Below, in pieces: positions 26,500-35,333 of a stretch of 64,000 nt of DNA. The notes below the pieces were generated by a model that saw nothing but the letters and a program-made list of their open reading frames with translations, had not been told where the DNA came from and did not search any database. Position 1 is the stretch's first letter. Each line of letters opens with the position of its first letter. The DNA is from Maribacter algicola (GTDB lineage: Bacteria > Bacteroidota > Bacteroidia > Flavobacteriales > Flavobacteriaceae), in NCBI RefSeq assembly GCF_003933245.1, contig NZ_QUSX01000002.1, positions 682,001 through 746,000 of the forward strand. Direction: 5' to 3'. A program made the translations under genes and the position numbers.

Positions 26500-27813
26500 T
26501 TAAGATTTCTCGACTTCACTGGAAATGACACTATTTATTTCATTCAATCGTAAGGTTACCGCATTTTTATGTGCCTGCAACCCTTCGGCCTCCGCCATTA
26601 GTTCTATCGCTTTGCCAATGTTTTGAATGCCTTTTTGGGTTATTTTCTGAAACGTCATACTCTTCATAAAACTATCAAGGTTTACCCCACTGTACTGCTT
26701 TGCATATCCATTGGTAGGCAGTGTATGGTTGGTGCCCGAAGCATAGTCGCCAGCACTCTCCGGAGTATAGTTCCCAACAAATACTGACCCGGCATTCTCC
26801 ACATTTTCAATAAAAAAGTCCTCTTCTTCGGCACAGATAATATAATGTTCGGGTCCATATTCATTGATCAAATCAACTGCCGTTTTTTTATCATTAACAT
26901 AGATGAGTTTGCTATTTTTTATAGCCTTTTGGGCGATTTCCTTTCTTGGTAAATCCACCATTTGAATTTCTACTTCAACTTCAACTTTATCCAACAGGTC
27001 CTTTGAGATAGAGACTAAAATCACTTGGCTATCCACACCGTGTTCGGCCTGGCTCAACAAGTCAGAGGCTACAAAAGCTGGGTTTGCAGAACCATCCGCA
27101 AAAACCAAGAGCTCACTGGGTCCTGCCGGCATATCAATGGCCACCCCATATTTAGTCGCTATTTGCTTGGCAACCGTAACGTATTGGTTGCCCGGACCAA
27201 AAATCTTATACACATGTGGAACCGACTCCGTTCCAAATGTCATTCCCGCAATGGCTTGGATACCCCCTACTTTAAAAATTTTGGTAACCCCACAAAGTGC
27301 TGCCGTATACAAAATAGCAGGATTTACTTTTCCTTCCTTGTTTGGGGGAGTACAAAGTACTATTTCCTTGCATCCGGCCAATTTAGCAGGGATCGCCAAC
27401 ATGAGAATGGTAGAAAACAAGGGCGCAGTACCTCCAGGTATGTATAGACCTACTTTTTGAATTGGTCGTTTTTCTTGCCAACAATCCACCCCAGGTGCAG
27501 TTGTTACGAAAACTCTTTCCGTTTTTTGGGCCTTGTGGAATTCTTCGATATTGCTTTTGGCCAGTTGAATGGCTTTTTTCAATTCCTTCGAAACATGCAG
27601 ACTCGCTTGATCTACTTCCTCTTGGGTCACCCCTAGGGTGTACAAAGAAACTCCGTCAAACTTCTCCGTATACGTTTTCAAAATGGAATCCCCTCCTTTT
27701 TTTACTTCGGCAAAAACAGTATCCACAATATCCTCAATGTCGGACACGGTCTGCGTTGGTCGTTTAAGTATAGTGGACCACGATTCTCTACTAGGGTTAT
27801 AAATCTTGTTCAT
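26500..27813 (-). CDS. hisD: Histidinol dehydrogenase
   Basis: HisD oxidises L-histidinol to L-histidine in two NAD-dependent steps using Zn. The 437-residue protein has the usual signature (ESVPHVYKIFGPGNQYVTVAK, DMPAGPSELLV, SQAEHGVDS, EYGPEHYI and the C-terminal HTLPTNGYAKQYSGV). The last nine residues, VISSEVEKS, come from a dispersed repeat and lie beyond the normal HisD end. An 81-base gap with hairpins separates it from hisG upstream. Confidence 0.96.
   Translation of the reverse strand: MNKIYNPSRESWSTILKRPTQTVSDIEDIVDTVFAEVKKGGDSILKTYTEKFDGVSLYTLGVTQEEVDQASLHVSKELKKAIQLAKSNIEEFHKAQKTERVFVTTAPGVDCWQEKRPIQKVGLYIPGGTAPLFSTILMLAIPAKLAGCKEIVLCTPPNKEGKVNPAILYTAALCGVTKIFKVGGIQAIAGMTFGTESVPHVYKIFGPGNQYVTVAKQIATKYGVAIDMPAGPSELLVFADGSANPAFVASDLLSQAEHGVDSQVILVSISKDLLDKVEVEVEIQMVDLPRKEIAQKAIKNSKLIYVNDKKTAVDLINEYGPEHYIICAEEEDFFIENVENAGSVFVGNYTPESAGDYASGTNHTLPTNGYAKQYSGVNLDSFMKSMTFQKITQKGIQNIGKAIELMAEAEGLQAHKNAVTLRLNEINSVISSEVEKS
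26502..26529 (-). repeat. Dispersed repeat at the hisD/hisC junction
   Basis: On the - strand it reads GTCATTTCCAGTGAAGTCGA then GAAATCTT. It matches the widespread Bacteroidota element of consensus TGTCAyyyCGAGCGnAGTCGA and is related to 39953-39977. It supplies the last codons of hisD and ends at the stop codon. Confidence 0.6.
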
Positions 27814-27894
27814 TTCTTAAATAGCAATTAGCCCTTGGCTAATAATTAATAATAATGTTAGGCGAATAGCAAAAAGCTAACAGCCAATAGCCTT
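27814..27894 (-). repeat. Hairpin-rich spacer between hisG and hisD
   Basis: The stretch contains ATTAGCC-CTT-GGCTAAT (27827-27843), a 7-bp stem, and a second series AGCTAACAGCCAATAGCC near 27870-27890. The AACAGCCAA string also occurs in repeat copy A, so this may be a decayed relative. It could tune processing or expression between hisG and hisD. Confidence 0.4.
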
Positions 27895-28752
27895 TTATAA
27901 AACCATCTTCTCAATAGGACAAACCAAAATACCTTCAGCACCGGCCTTCTTCAATTCATCAATTACCTCCCAAAAAGTATCCTTATCTATTACCGTATGA
28001 ACCGAGCTCCACCCCTCTTCTGCCAATGGCAACACAGTTGGGCTGCGCATTCCTGGTAATAACTTCAGTATTTCCTGTAACTTCTCGTTTGGGGCGTTTA
28101 ATAGTACGTATTTTGATTTCCTGGCCCTTAGGACGGATTGTATCCTAAACTGTAGTCTTTTAAGCAAAGCTTTGCGTTCCTCCGAGATTTGGGGCGACAC
28201 AGCCAATACAGCTTCACTGGTCAACATTACTTCTACCTCCTTCAAATTATTCTTGAACAGCGTACTGCCACTAGATACGATGTCACAGATGGCATCAGCC
28301 AAGCCAATATTTGGGGCTATCTCCACAGAACCATTTATGATGTGTAGATCTGCACGAACCCCTTTTTTCTTTAAATAATTGGTAACAGTATTGGGGTATG
28401 ATGTAGCAATGCGTTTTCCTTCAAAATCCTGAACGGATTTATACTTGACCGACTTAGGTACCGCCAAGGACACCTTGCATTTTGAAAAACCAAGTTTTTC
28501 CGCAATGGAAATGTCGGCTCCCTTTTCTATCAATACGTTTTCACCAATGATGGCAACATCCACCACACCGTCCCTCAAATACTGGGGAATATCACCATTA
28601 CGTAGGTAAAACACTTCCATGGGAAAGTTTCGGCTAGAGGCTTTTAACTGATCTTTCCCATTGTCAATGGAAATACCACAGTCCTTTAGAATCTGAAGGG
28701 AGTCTTCATTGAGTCTTCCCGATTTTTGAATAGCAATCCTAATCTTTGTCAT
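27895..28752 (-). CDS. hisG: ATP phosphoribosyltransferase, long form
   Basis: HisG is the first and feedback-controlled enzyme of histidine synthesis, joining ATP and PRPP. At 285 residues it is the long form with a C-terminal ACT-like regulatory domain (about 205-285), so HisZ is not needed. Catalytic-domain motifs include IRIAIQKSGRL, DVAIIGENVL, IATSYPNT and DIVSSGSTL; the last binds PRPP. It is the first structural gene of the operon and lies downstream of the leader peptide and terminator, so it is probably controlled by attenuation. Confidence 0.96.
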   Translation of the reverse strand: MTKIRIAIQKSGRLNEDSLQILKDCGISIDNGKDQLKASSRNFPMEVFYLRNGDIPQYLRDGVVDVAIIGENVLIEKGADISIAEKLGFSKCKVSLAVPKSVKYKSVQDFEGKRIATSYPNTVTNYLKKKGVRADLHIINGSVEIAPNIGLADAICDIVSSGSTLFKNNLKEVEVMLTSEAVLAVSPQISEERKALLKRLQFRIQSVLRARKSKYVLLNAPNEKLQEILKLLPGMRSPTVLPLAEEGWSSVHTVIDKDTFWEVIDELKKAGAEGILVCPIEKMVL

Positions 28753-28791
28753 TATCGATTTTTAATTTTAGTTGGCAAATATTATCAGAGC

Positions 28792-28828
28792 CAAAAACAA
28801 AACCCGTTTGATTGCTCAAACGGGTTTT
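28792..28828 (-). terminator. His leader attenuator terminator
   Basis: On the - strand a 13-bp perfect stem AAAACCCGTTTGA/TCAAACGGGTTTT with loop GCAA is followed by GTTTTTGG. It lies between the leader peptide and hisG. Its 5' arm can also pair with the end of the leader peptide sequence (CTCAAGCG at 28872-28865 with CGTTTGAG at 28822-28815), giving an antiterminator. Confidence 0.85.
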
Positions 28829-28858
28829 AAAATATGTTTGTAATACTACAATACATTT

Positions 28859-28915
28859 TTACCTCGCTTGAGAGCAAGTATAAAAATGATGATGTGTATT
28901 ATTGTTTTTTCTCAT
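28859..28915 (-). CDS. hisL: His operon leader peptide
   Basis: A short ORF of 18 codons encodes MRKNNNTHHHFYTCSQAR, with three adjacent CAT histidine codons at positions 8-10. It lies 106 bases upstream of hisG and 30 bases upstream of an intrinsic terminator. This is the classical layout of a histidine attenuator: a ribosome stalled at the His codons leaves the later part of the leader free to form an antiterminator, while a ribosome reaching the stop lets the terminator form. Identification comes from codon content and position, not from homology. Confidence 0.82.
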   Translation of the reverse strand: MRKNNNTHHHFYTCSQAR

Positions 28916-28985
28916 TTCGATGTAAAAATAAAATTTAATTTTCTTGTGTAAAAGAATATTTTTGAAAAATAACAATTTAAACAAA

Positions 28986-29801
28986 TTAGTTATTTCCTAG
29001 AATTAAGGGCAATCCGGATTCTCCCCCACCTATTACGATAACCTTGGCGTTTGGAGATTCTGACATACGAAGCGTAGCATCTATTCCCTTATCCCTTAAA
29101 ATTTGATCGTTCAATGACGCACTCAAAATCCTATTGGCATCTGCCTTACCCTGTGCCTCAATCCTAACTTTTTCGGCTTCCTTTTCTGCCGTAATCAATC
29201 GAAACTCATATTCCAACGACTCTTGTTCCTGCTTTAATTTACGCTCTATGGCGTCTTTTATAGTGGGAGGAAGCGTTACATCACGTACCAAGATTTCATT
29301 TAACTGAATGTACTCATCGTTTACAATTTTTTTGGTTTCTTCAAAGATTTCCATTTGAATGGCATCCCTTTTACTTGAATAAAGCTGTTCCGGAGTATAA
29401 CGGCCAACTACCGATCTTGCGGCAGATCGTATGGTAGGCAATAAAACGCGTTGTACATAATCCTCTCCCTTTTGCTGATGCAATTTACCCAGGTCGTCGT
29501 ATTTGGGCTGAAACCAGGCGGACGCATCCAACTTGATATCCAATCCATTGCTAGAAAGCACGTTCATTTTTTCGAACACCTCCTGTTGCCGAACTTCGTA
29601 TATAAAAACCTTGTTCCATGGGGCAACTAGGTGAAATCCTTCACCCATAGGCGGCTGGTCCGTTACGACCCCGTTACCAAAAGTTTTGTAAAGTACACCC
29701 GCTTCTCCGGAACCTATGGTCACGGCAGACTTGGATATTAAGATAACCAACACTATAAAAATGAATATTGCCGGTAAGGCAATTTTTGGTAATTTGTCCA
29801 T
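28986..29801 (-). CDS. Prohibitin/SPFH-domain membrane protein
   Basis: This 271-residue protein has one N-terminal TM helix (about residues 8-25) and an SPFH/band 7 domain (GEAGVLYKTFGNGVV to about 210), followed by a coiled coil rich in Glu, Lys and Ala (LEYEFRLITAEKEAEKVRIEAQGKADANRI) and a glycine-rich tail. Such proteins form large rings in membranes and hold proteases or other partners. It follows the VWA protein gene by 11 bases. The partner is unknown. Confidence 0.88.
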   Translation of the reverse strand: MDKLPKIALPAIFIFIVLVILISKSAVTIGSGEAGVLYKTFGNGVVTDQPPMGEGFHLVAPWNKVFIYEVRQQEVFEKMNVLSSNGLDIKLDASAWFQPKYDDLGKLHQQKGEDYVQRVLLPTIRSAARSVVGRYTPEQLYSSKRDAIQMEIFEETKKIVNDEYIQLNEILVRDVTLPPTIKDAIERKLKQEQESLEYEFRLITAEKEAEKVRIEAQGKADANRILSASLNDQILRDKGIDATLRMSESPNAKVIVIGGGESGLPLILGNN

Positions 29802-29812
29802 TATAAATTTGT

Positions 29813-31822
29813 TTAGATTAAACCGTTATACTTTCTGAGGAACCACTCCAATGTGAAGGCCAAAATGATAATGGCCAATAGTATCCTGTAATCTATCAAA
29901 GATACGATATTTTCAACGCTTTTCTGTATGGGAACATAGTTGTTATTGGCACTTATATCGTTTATCAGAACATCTATTTGGTCCGGAAAATAGGAAGAGC
30001 CTCCTGTATTGTCGGCCAACAATGCCATTTTTTTGTAATCACTTGAAACAAATTGTTTCTCAAGGTCGAAATCTGAAATAACAAAGCTTCCCTTTTTAGC
30101 AATTTCTTCGCCTACAACTTCTACCAAAAACTCATAGTCTCCAGGGGCCAGGTCGCTTAGATCCGCTTCATAGTACCCATTCTTGATGGCCATAGACCGT
30201 GAAGTTGAACGCCCACTATCCAAATGCGTCAAGGTGATGTTCAAGATGGCATTTGGGTCGAACAAATAAGCTTTGTCAAAATAGGTAGCCGTAATTATCG
30301 CGGCATTGCTACCTTCGTACAAACTATTGTATTCCAAGTTTAGCCTTTCCTTTTTTGCACTTCCGGAAAGATATCTTACCAGTGTACCCAAAAAACCATC
30401 GAAATTGGAAAACTCTCCCGTATTGCGGTAGGTTTGTGCCCTCCATCTCCAAATATCCGTACCTACCCAGAGTCCCTTTTTCCATGAATCGTTTTCAAAG
30501 ACACTGAGCATTGGTGAATTAATATTCACGCCCTTTATTTCCGAATCCATTAACACATCGAATGGGGAATTGATTACTAAGGGACCGGCATCGCTCGTTA
30601 AGGGAGGAAAACTATCGGTATCAAAATTGGAAATGTCAAAATTGGAAAAACCTACATTCAGTCGACCGAACACTTCCTGTGCCGGATAACCTAACTCAAC
30701 CTCAAAATCGTCCTGAACCTGGTTGAGAAAGCTAAAGTCTGTATTGACACCTGTAATGATCAAGTAGTTGGATTTTTTGTTCTTGATGTATTGGAAAATG
30801 GAATTGAAACTTCTGGTGGGTTCATAAAGGAAAAAAATATCCATTTCTTCCAACTCATTGGTCGGGGAATTTGGTTTTAGTACATAGACTTTGCGCTGTT
30901 CATTACTTTCTATGGCCTTTTTGAATGCGCCCAAATCAGGATGTAGTACCTCAGAAACAATCCCAACATTTGTCTTTTCATCAATGACTTCCACAGTGGT
31001 CTCACGTGTATTATTAATGACATTCCTTTCTGAAGGTAATACTGAAGCGCTAACTAGTATTCGTTTTAGTCCTACACTACTAGCATCGATAAGGGTATTT
31101 ACAGTCTGAAAATTTTTGGATTCCGATAAATTTAGATTATCGGAAAAGACAATTGTATTGCCAATTTTAACATCAATCTTCGTTGTTATTTCCCCACTTC
31201 CATGATATCTAACATAGGTTTCCAAGGGAAATCTATTGTTTAGGAAGGCATAAGTGTTGGTAATTACAGGGCCCAATGCCAAATCCCTATAGGCCGTGGT
31301 ATCGCCAACGGTTACGGTGTAAATGACTTTGTTTTTTCCCTTAGTATAGGTATAGTCCCTTCCAACATTCTGGTTTCCATCAGAAATAAGAAGCATTGCA
31401 CCCTGTTTTCGTCTGAACGCCTCATTTATATTCGAAATAGGTAGGTGAATATTGGTCAATTTATCCGTAAAGGATAGACTGTCCATGGGCTTTACGTCTT
31501 CTCCAAAGACAAAATGATTTATTGAAAACCTATCTTTAAGTCCTTCAGCATTATCAAGCTTGGACAAAATGGATTTGATCTCGCTTTCATTGTTTTTTAC
31601 CGATGAGGAATTGTCTACCAAGACATTCAAAACCGGATTTTCTATAGTAAACGTGGTGTTGGAAAATTGTGGATTGATAAGTAAAAGTAAAATCCCAAAT
31701 ACCCCAAAAAACCGTAAAATTGCCAAGTAAATTGATAATTTGGCCCTTTCATATTGAAGCAGTGCCACCAAAATAGCCACCAGGGCGGCTAAAATAATAA
31801 GTAGGACTGTTTCAGTTCGCAT
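29813..31822 (-). CDS. VWA-domain membrane protein
   Basis: This large protein of 669 residues has two TM helices at the N-terminus (roughly 5-23 and 30-50), a von Willebrand A domain (about 60-175, with LNVLVDNSSSVK as a metal-site start and AMLLISDGNQNVG), an extended extracytoplasmic region with beta-rich domains, and one TM helix near the C-terminus (DYRILLAIIILAFTLEWFL). The layout resembles membrane proteins of the BatA/YfbK-neighbour type, but no MoxR AAA+ ATPase is nearby. It is 11 bases upstream of the prohibitin gene. Function unknown. Confidence 0.78.
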   Translation of the reverse strand: MRTETVLLIILAALVAILVALLQYERAKLSIYLAILRFFGVFGILLLLINPQFSNTTFTIENPVLNVLVDNSSSVKNNESEIKSILSKLDNAEGLKDRFSINHFVFGEDVKPMDSLSFTDKLTNIHLPISNINEAFRRKQGAMLLISDGNQNVGRDYTYTKGKNKVIYTVTVGDTTAYRDLALGPVITNTYAFLNNRFPLETYVRYHGSGEITTKIDVKIGNTIVFSDNLNLSESKNFQTVNTLIDASSVGLKRILVSASVLPSERNVINNTRETTVEVIDEKTNVGIVSEVLHPDLGAFKKAIESNEQRKVYVLKPNSPTNELEEMDIFFLYEPTRSFNSIFQYIKNKKSNYLIITGVNTDFSFLNQVQDDFEVELGYPAQEVFGRLNVGFSNFDISNFDTDSFPPLTSDAGPLVINSPFDVLMDSEIKGVNINSPMLSVFENDSWKKGLWVGTDIWRWRAQTYRNTGEFSNFDGFLGTLVRYLSGSAKKERLNLEYNSLYEGSNAAIITATYFDKAYLFDPNAILNITLTHLDSGRSTSRSMAIKNGYYEADLSDLAPGDYEFLVEVVGEEIAKKGSFVISDFDLEKQFVSSDYKKMALLADNTGGSSYFPDQIDVLINDISANNNYVPIQKSVENIVSLIDYRILLAIIILAFTLEWFLRKYNGLI

Positions 31823-31872
31823 TAATTGAAATTGTATTGATGACTTTTAGAAGTCCATAAGTATAGGAATAC

Positions 31873-32622
31873 CTAGGTTAACATACCACCATCCACATTA
31901 AGGACTTGTCCGGTGACATAGGCCGATAAATCCGATGCAAAGAACAGGCATGCGTTAGCAATATCCTCTGTGGTTCCCCCTCGTTTCAAGGGAATCCCAT
32001 CCCGCCAACCTTGGACCGTTTTTTCATCCAGCTTTTCCGTCATTTCAGTTTCTATGAAACCTGGGGCGATGGCATTGCATCGAATATTTCTGGAACCAAG
32101 TTCCAATGCGACCGATTTTGTAAACCCGATCATACCAGCTTTGGAAGCTGCGTAATTGGTCTGCCCGGCATTTCCTTTCACCCCTACCACACTGCTCATA
32201 TTGATAATAGACCCTTTTCGTTGTTTTAGGAAGGTACGCTGTGTGGCCTTGGTCATGTTGAAGACGGATTTTAGGTTGATGTCCATCACTGAATCAAAAT
32301 CCTCTTCGGACATACGCATCAACAAATTATCCTTTGTAATACCCGCATTGTTTATTAGAACATCGATTACCCCATCAAAATCCTTCAACACCTCTGTTAC
32401 AAGTGTTTCGGCCTCGGCGTAGCTTGCCGCATTACTTTTATACGCTTTCGCTTTTACACCTAGCCCACTAAGCTCTTTTTCCAATTCCAATGCAGGAGTT
32501 TCGCTAGAACTATAGGTAAATGCTATGTTGGCACCATGTTGGGCAAATACTTTGGCTATTCCCTTTCCAATGCCACGACTGGCACCGGTTATGATTACAT
32601 TTTTTCCTTCTAAAAGTTTCAT
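31873..32622 (-). CDS. fabG: 3-oxoacyl-[acyl-carrier-protein] reductase
   Basis: FabG reduces 3-ketoacyl-ACP with NADPH in fatty acid elongation. The 249-residue short-chain dehydrogenase has the cofactor motif TGASRGIGKGIA, NNAGIT, the catalytic Ser in INMSSVVG and Tyr/Lys in NYAASKAGM, and FabG-type DGGMLT at the end. It is the first gene of a run with the VWA and prohibitin genes (50-base gap) and follows sucD across a terminator. Confidence 0.93.
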   Translation of the reverse strand: MKLLEGKNVIITGASRGIGKGIAKVFAQHGANIAFTYSSSETPALELEKELSGLGVKAKAYKSNAASYAEAETLVTEVLKDFDGVIDVLINNAGITKDNLLMRMSEEDFDSVMDINLKSVFNMTKATQRTFLKQRKGSIINMSSVVGVKGNAGQTNYAASKAGMIGFTKSVALELGSRNIRCNAIAPGFIETEMTEKLDEKTVQGWRDGIPLKRGGTTEDIANACLFFASDLSAYVTGQVLNVDGGMLT

Positions 32623-32670
32623 TTAATAGTTATTTCTATGGTCGTTCATCAAATATAAGTATATAGGCGA

Positions 32671-32697
32671 AAAAAAATCCCGCAAAAACGGGATTTT
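32671..32697 (-). terminator. Intrinsic terminator after sucD
   Basis: A perfect AAAATCCCG/CGGGATTTT stem with loop CAAAAA is flanked on the - strand by T7. It lies 22 bases past the sucD stop and also precedes fabG. Confidence 0.8.
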
Positions 32698-32718
32698 ACT
32701 ATAGATTTTAAGTGAGTT

Positions 32719-33591
32719 TTATGACATTACTTCTTTTACCTTAACACCTATCTCGGCAGGGGAATCCACTACATGAATACCATGTTCCCGCATTATCTTC
32801 TTTTTGGCCTGGGCCGTATCGTCACTTCCACCCACAATGGCTCCCGCATGTCCCATGGTTCTACCTGCTGGGGCGGTTTCACCTGCTATAAAGCCAACAA
32901 TCGGCTTTTTGCTACCACTCTCCTTATACCATTTTGCGGCATCAGCTTCCAACTGACCACCAATTTCACCAATCATTACCACGCACTCGGTTTCTGGGTC
33001 GTTAATCAAAAGCTCAACCGCTTCCTTGGTCGTTGTTCCAATAATCGGGTCACCTCCAATACCTATGGCCGTGGTGATTCCCAATCCCTGTCTTACCACT
33101 TGATCAGCGGCCTCATAGGTAAGCGTGCCTGACTTAGAAACGATTCCAATAGTCCCTTTCTTAAATACGAAACCTGGCATGATACCTACCTTGGCCTCTC
33201 CAGGCGTAATGACACCTGGGCAGTTTGGGCCAATCAACCTACAGTTCCTGTCCTTCACATAGTTGGCAGCAATGACCATATCTGCGACGGGTATGCCTTC
33301 GGTAATGGTAATAATAACTTTGATTCCAGCATCGGCGGCTTCCATAATGGCATCGGCGGCGAAGGCAGGTGGAACAAAAATGATGGAAGTATCTGCACCT
33401 ACTTTTTCAACAGCTTCGCTAACGGTATTAAAAACAGGTTTTCCCAAATGCTCTTGGCCACCCTTTCCCGGAGTTACTCCTCCAACGATATTGGTGCCAT
33501 ATTCTATCATTTGCTCGGCATGAAAAGTACCTTCACTTCCTGTAAATCCCTGTACAATTATTTTGGAATCCTTGTTTACTAAAACACTCAT
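32719..33591 (-). CDS. sucD: Succinate-CoA ligase (ADP-forming) subunit alpha
   Basis: SucD is the catalytic subunit of succinyl-CoA synthetase, which makes ATP or GTP from succinyl-CoA in the TCA cycle. The 290 residues include the CoA-binding [31 protein letters not shown] and the phospho-His segment GHAGAIVGG. The beta subunit sucC is not in the window, so the two subunits are encoded apart, as in many Bacteroidota. A -7 element is present 119 bases upstream. Confidence 0.95.
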   Translation of the reverse strand: MSVLVNKDSKIIVQGFTGSEGTFHAEQMIEYGTNIVGGVTPGKGGQEHLGKPVFNTVSEAVEKVGADTSIIFVPPAFAADAIMEAADAGIKVIITITEGIPVADMVIAANYVKDRNCRLIGPNCPGVITPGEAKVGIMPGFVFKKGTIGIVSKSGTLTYEAADQVVRQGLGITTAIGIGGDPIIGTTTKEAVELLINDPETECVVMIGEIGGQLEADAAKWYKESGSKKPIVGFIAGETAPAGRTMGHAGAIVGGSDDTAQAKKKIMREHGIHVVDSPAEIGVKVKEVMS

Positions 33592-33709
33592 ACTGCTGTT
33601 TGGTTTTTATTGGCACCGTCAATGGGTAAATACCAGTTGACTTGCCTAGAAATTAAAAATAGTTCCTTGCGAATGCCTCGTAGGCTAGCCCCGAGGTAGA
33701 ATTCTTTTG

Positions 33710-33717
33710 CAAAAATA
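33710..33717 (-). promoter_or_regulatory. -7 promoter element for sucD
   Basis: TATTTTTG on the - strand is an exact TAnnTTTG match, 119 bases before sucD. A GAATACT/AGTATTC inverted repeat at 33731-33746 lies just upstream, near the lpxD-paralogue stop; it may be a weak terminator. Confidence 0.4.
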
Positions 33718-33752
33718 TATGATTGACAAAGAATACTAAAGTATTCCGCTTC

Positions 33753-34688
33753 TTATTTATCCTCAAGTTTTTTTAATATTTCTGGAATTCTTTTAGTGTA
33801 AGCCAATTGTTTGAGCTTTTCCCTTGATTCTTCTATAGGAGTTCCAAAATAGCTTTTACCTCCCGCAACCGATTTGGTAACTCCTGTCTGTCCCATAATA
33901 ACCGCCTTTTTTCCTATTGTAATGCCACTATTGGTCCCAACTTGGCCCCAAAGGGTCACTTCATCTTCAATGACCACGCAACCTGCAATACCCGTTTGGG
34001 AAGCTATCAAACACTTTTTGCCTATAACGGTATCATGACCTACATGTACTTGATTGTCCAACTTGCTACCTTCGCCTATGGTCGTGTCGCCGGTAACGCC
34101 CCTATCTATGGTGCACAGTGCTCCAAGGTCCACATTGTCCTCTAGAACGACCCTTCCTCCTGATAGTAATTTATCAAAACCCTCTGGCCTATTTTTATAG
34201 TAGAAGGCATCGGACCCAAGCACGGTACCAGCATGGATAGTAACTCCGTTCCCAATGATACAATTGTCATAAATGCTCACGTTGGAATGGATCACACAAT
34301 TGTTGCCAATGGTGACGTTGTTTCCAATAAATACATTAGGTTGTATCACGGTATTTTTTCCAATTTTGGCCGAATTGGATATCGTTCTGACCGAAGCAAC
34401 AAAGGGACTAAAATACTGGGTGAGTTTGTTGAAATCCCTGAAAGGATCATCTGAAATCAAAAGGGCCTTGCCCGATGGGCAATCTACCTCTTTATTGATA
34501 AGAATCACCGTAGCATTGGAATTCAAGGCCTTATCATAATACTTTGGATGATCTACAAATACGATATCCCCTTGTTCCACCACATGGATTTCGTTCATGC
34601 CCATCACAGGAAAATCTGAATCACCAACATAGTCGGTTTGTATGATTTCTGAAATCTGTTTAAGGGTGAATGTAGTTGGAAATTTCAA
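33753..34688 (-). CDS. LpxD-like UDP-3-O-acylglucosamine N-acyltransferase paralogue
   Basis: This 311-residue protein has an N-terminal uridine-binding-like domain (about 1-100) and a left-handed beta-helix of hexapeptide repeats (for example IGKNTVIQPNVFIGNNVTIG and VVIEDEVTLWG). It is an LpxD family member and the second one in the window; the other (37524) lies in the lpx operon with the clear catalytic AHNV. Here the equivalent is VHVGHDTVIG, which retains a His. It may acylate a different UDP sugar. It follows efp by 10 bases. Confidence 0.8.
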   Translation of the reverse strand: MKFPTTFTLKQISEIIQTDYVGDSDFPVMGMNEIHVVEQGDIVFVDHPKYYDKALNSNATVILINKEVDCPSGKALLISDDPFRDFNKLTQYFSPFVASVRTISNSAKIGKNTVIQPNVFIGNNVTIGNNCVIHSNVSIYDNCIIGNGVTIHAGTVLGSDAFYYKNRPEGFDKLLSGGRVVLEDNVDLGALCTIDRGVTGDTTIGEGSKLDNQVHVGHDTVIGKKCLIASQTGIAGCVVIEDEVTLWGQVGTNSGITIGKKAVIMGQTGVTKSVAGGKSYFGTPIEESREKLKQLAYTKRIPEILKKLEDK

Positions 34689-34698
34689 GGACGTCGTT

Positions 34699-35265
34699 TT
34701 ATTCTTTTACGCGTTCCATATAGGAACCGCTGGAGGTATCGATTTTAATTTTATCGCCCTCGTTAATGAATAAGGGTACATTTACCTCGGCACCCGTTTC
34801 AACCTTTGCAGGCTTCGTAGCGTTGGTGGCCGTATTTCCCTTTACACCAGGTTCCGTATACGTTACTTCCAAAACTACACTGGCAGGCATTTCCACGGAT
34901 AAGGGCATGCTATCCTCCGTATTGAACATGATCTTTACGACTTCACCCTCCTTCAAAAGTCCCGGAGCGTCAAGAGCACCCTCTGATAACGTAAGCTGGT
35001 TGTAGTCCTCCGTATTCATAAAATGATAAGTCTCCCCTTCTGCATACAAAAATTGATAGGAGCGTGTCTCCACACGCACGTCCTCAATCTTGTGACCTGC
35101 GGAGAACGTGTTGTCCAAAACTTTTCCGGTAGTAACGCTCTTAAGTTTCGTTCTTACAAAGGCTGGGCCCTTGCCTGGTTTAACATGCAAAAATTCGATA
35201 ATCTTATAAATATCGTTATTGTATCTAATGCACAATCCTTTTCTAATATCCGATGTAGATGCCAT
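34699..35265 (-). CDS. efp: Translation elongation factor P
   Basis: EF-P rescues ribosomes stalled at polyproline. The 188 residues form the three beta-barrel domains; the domain I loop reads HVKPGKGPAFVRTKL with Lys32 at the position that is modified in many bacteria. No epmA or epmB-like gene is nearby, so the modification is unknown. It starts 55 bases after a -7 element and is separated from lpxA, so it may be transcribed independently. Confidence 0.95.
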   Translation of the reverse strand: MASTSDIRKGLCIRYNNDIYKIIEFLHVKPGKGPAFVRTKLKSVTTGKVLDNTFSAGHKIEDVRVETRSYQFLYAEGETYHFMNTEDYNQLTLSEGALDAPGLLKEGEVVKIMFNTEDSMPLSVEMPASVVLEVTYTEPGVKGNTATNATKPAKVETGAEVNVPLFINEGDKIKIDTSSGSYMERVKE

Positions 35266-35319
35266 TCTTATTTACTTAAAATGATTTATGTTAAACTACT
35301 ATTTAAAAACAAGTAGCTG

Positions 35320-35327
35320 CAAAATTA
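35320..35327 (-). promoter_or_regulatory. -7 promoter element for efp
   Basis: TAATTTTG on the - strand matches TAnnTTTG exactly. It sits between the lpxA stop and efp, about 55 bases upstream of the efp start. Confidence 0.5.
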
Positions 35328-35333
35328 AGGTAA

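Noticed and set aside
27025..27447. A 140-codon open frame on the + strand inside hisD
   Set aside because: It is antisense to hisD, whose motifs and length are complete, and its translation shows no protein features; it reflects codon bias.
28753..28985. Riboswitch upstream of hisG
   Set aside because: The leader is explained better by a translated His-codon peptide and terminator; no conserved aptamer core was seen.
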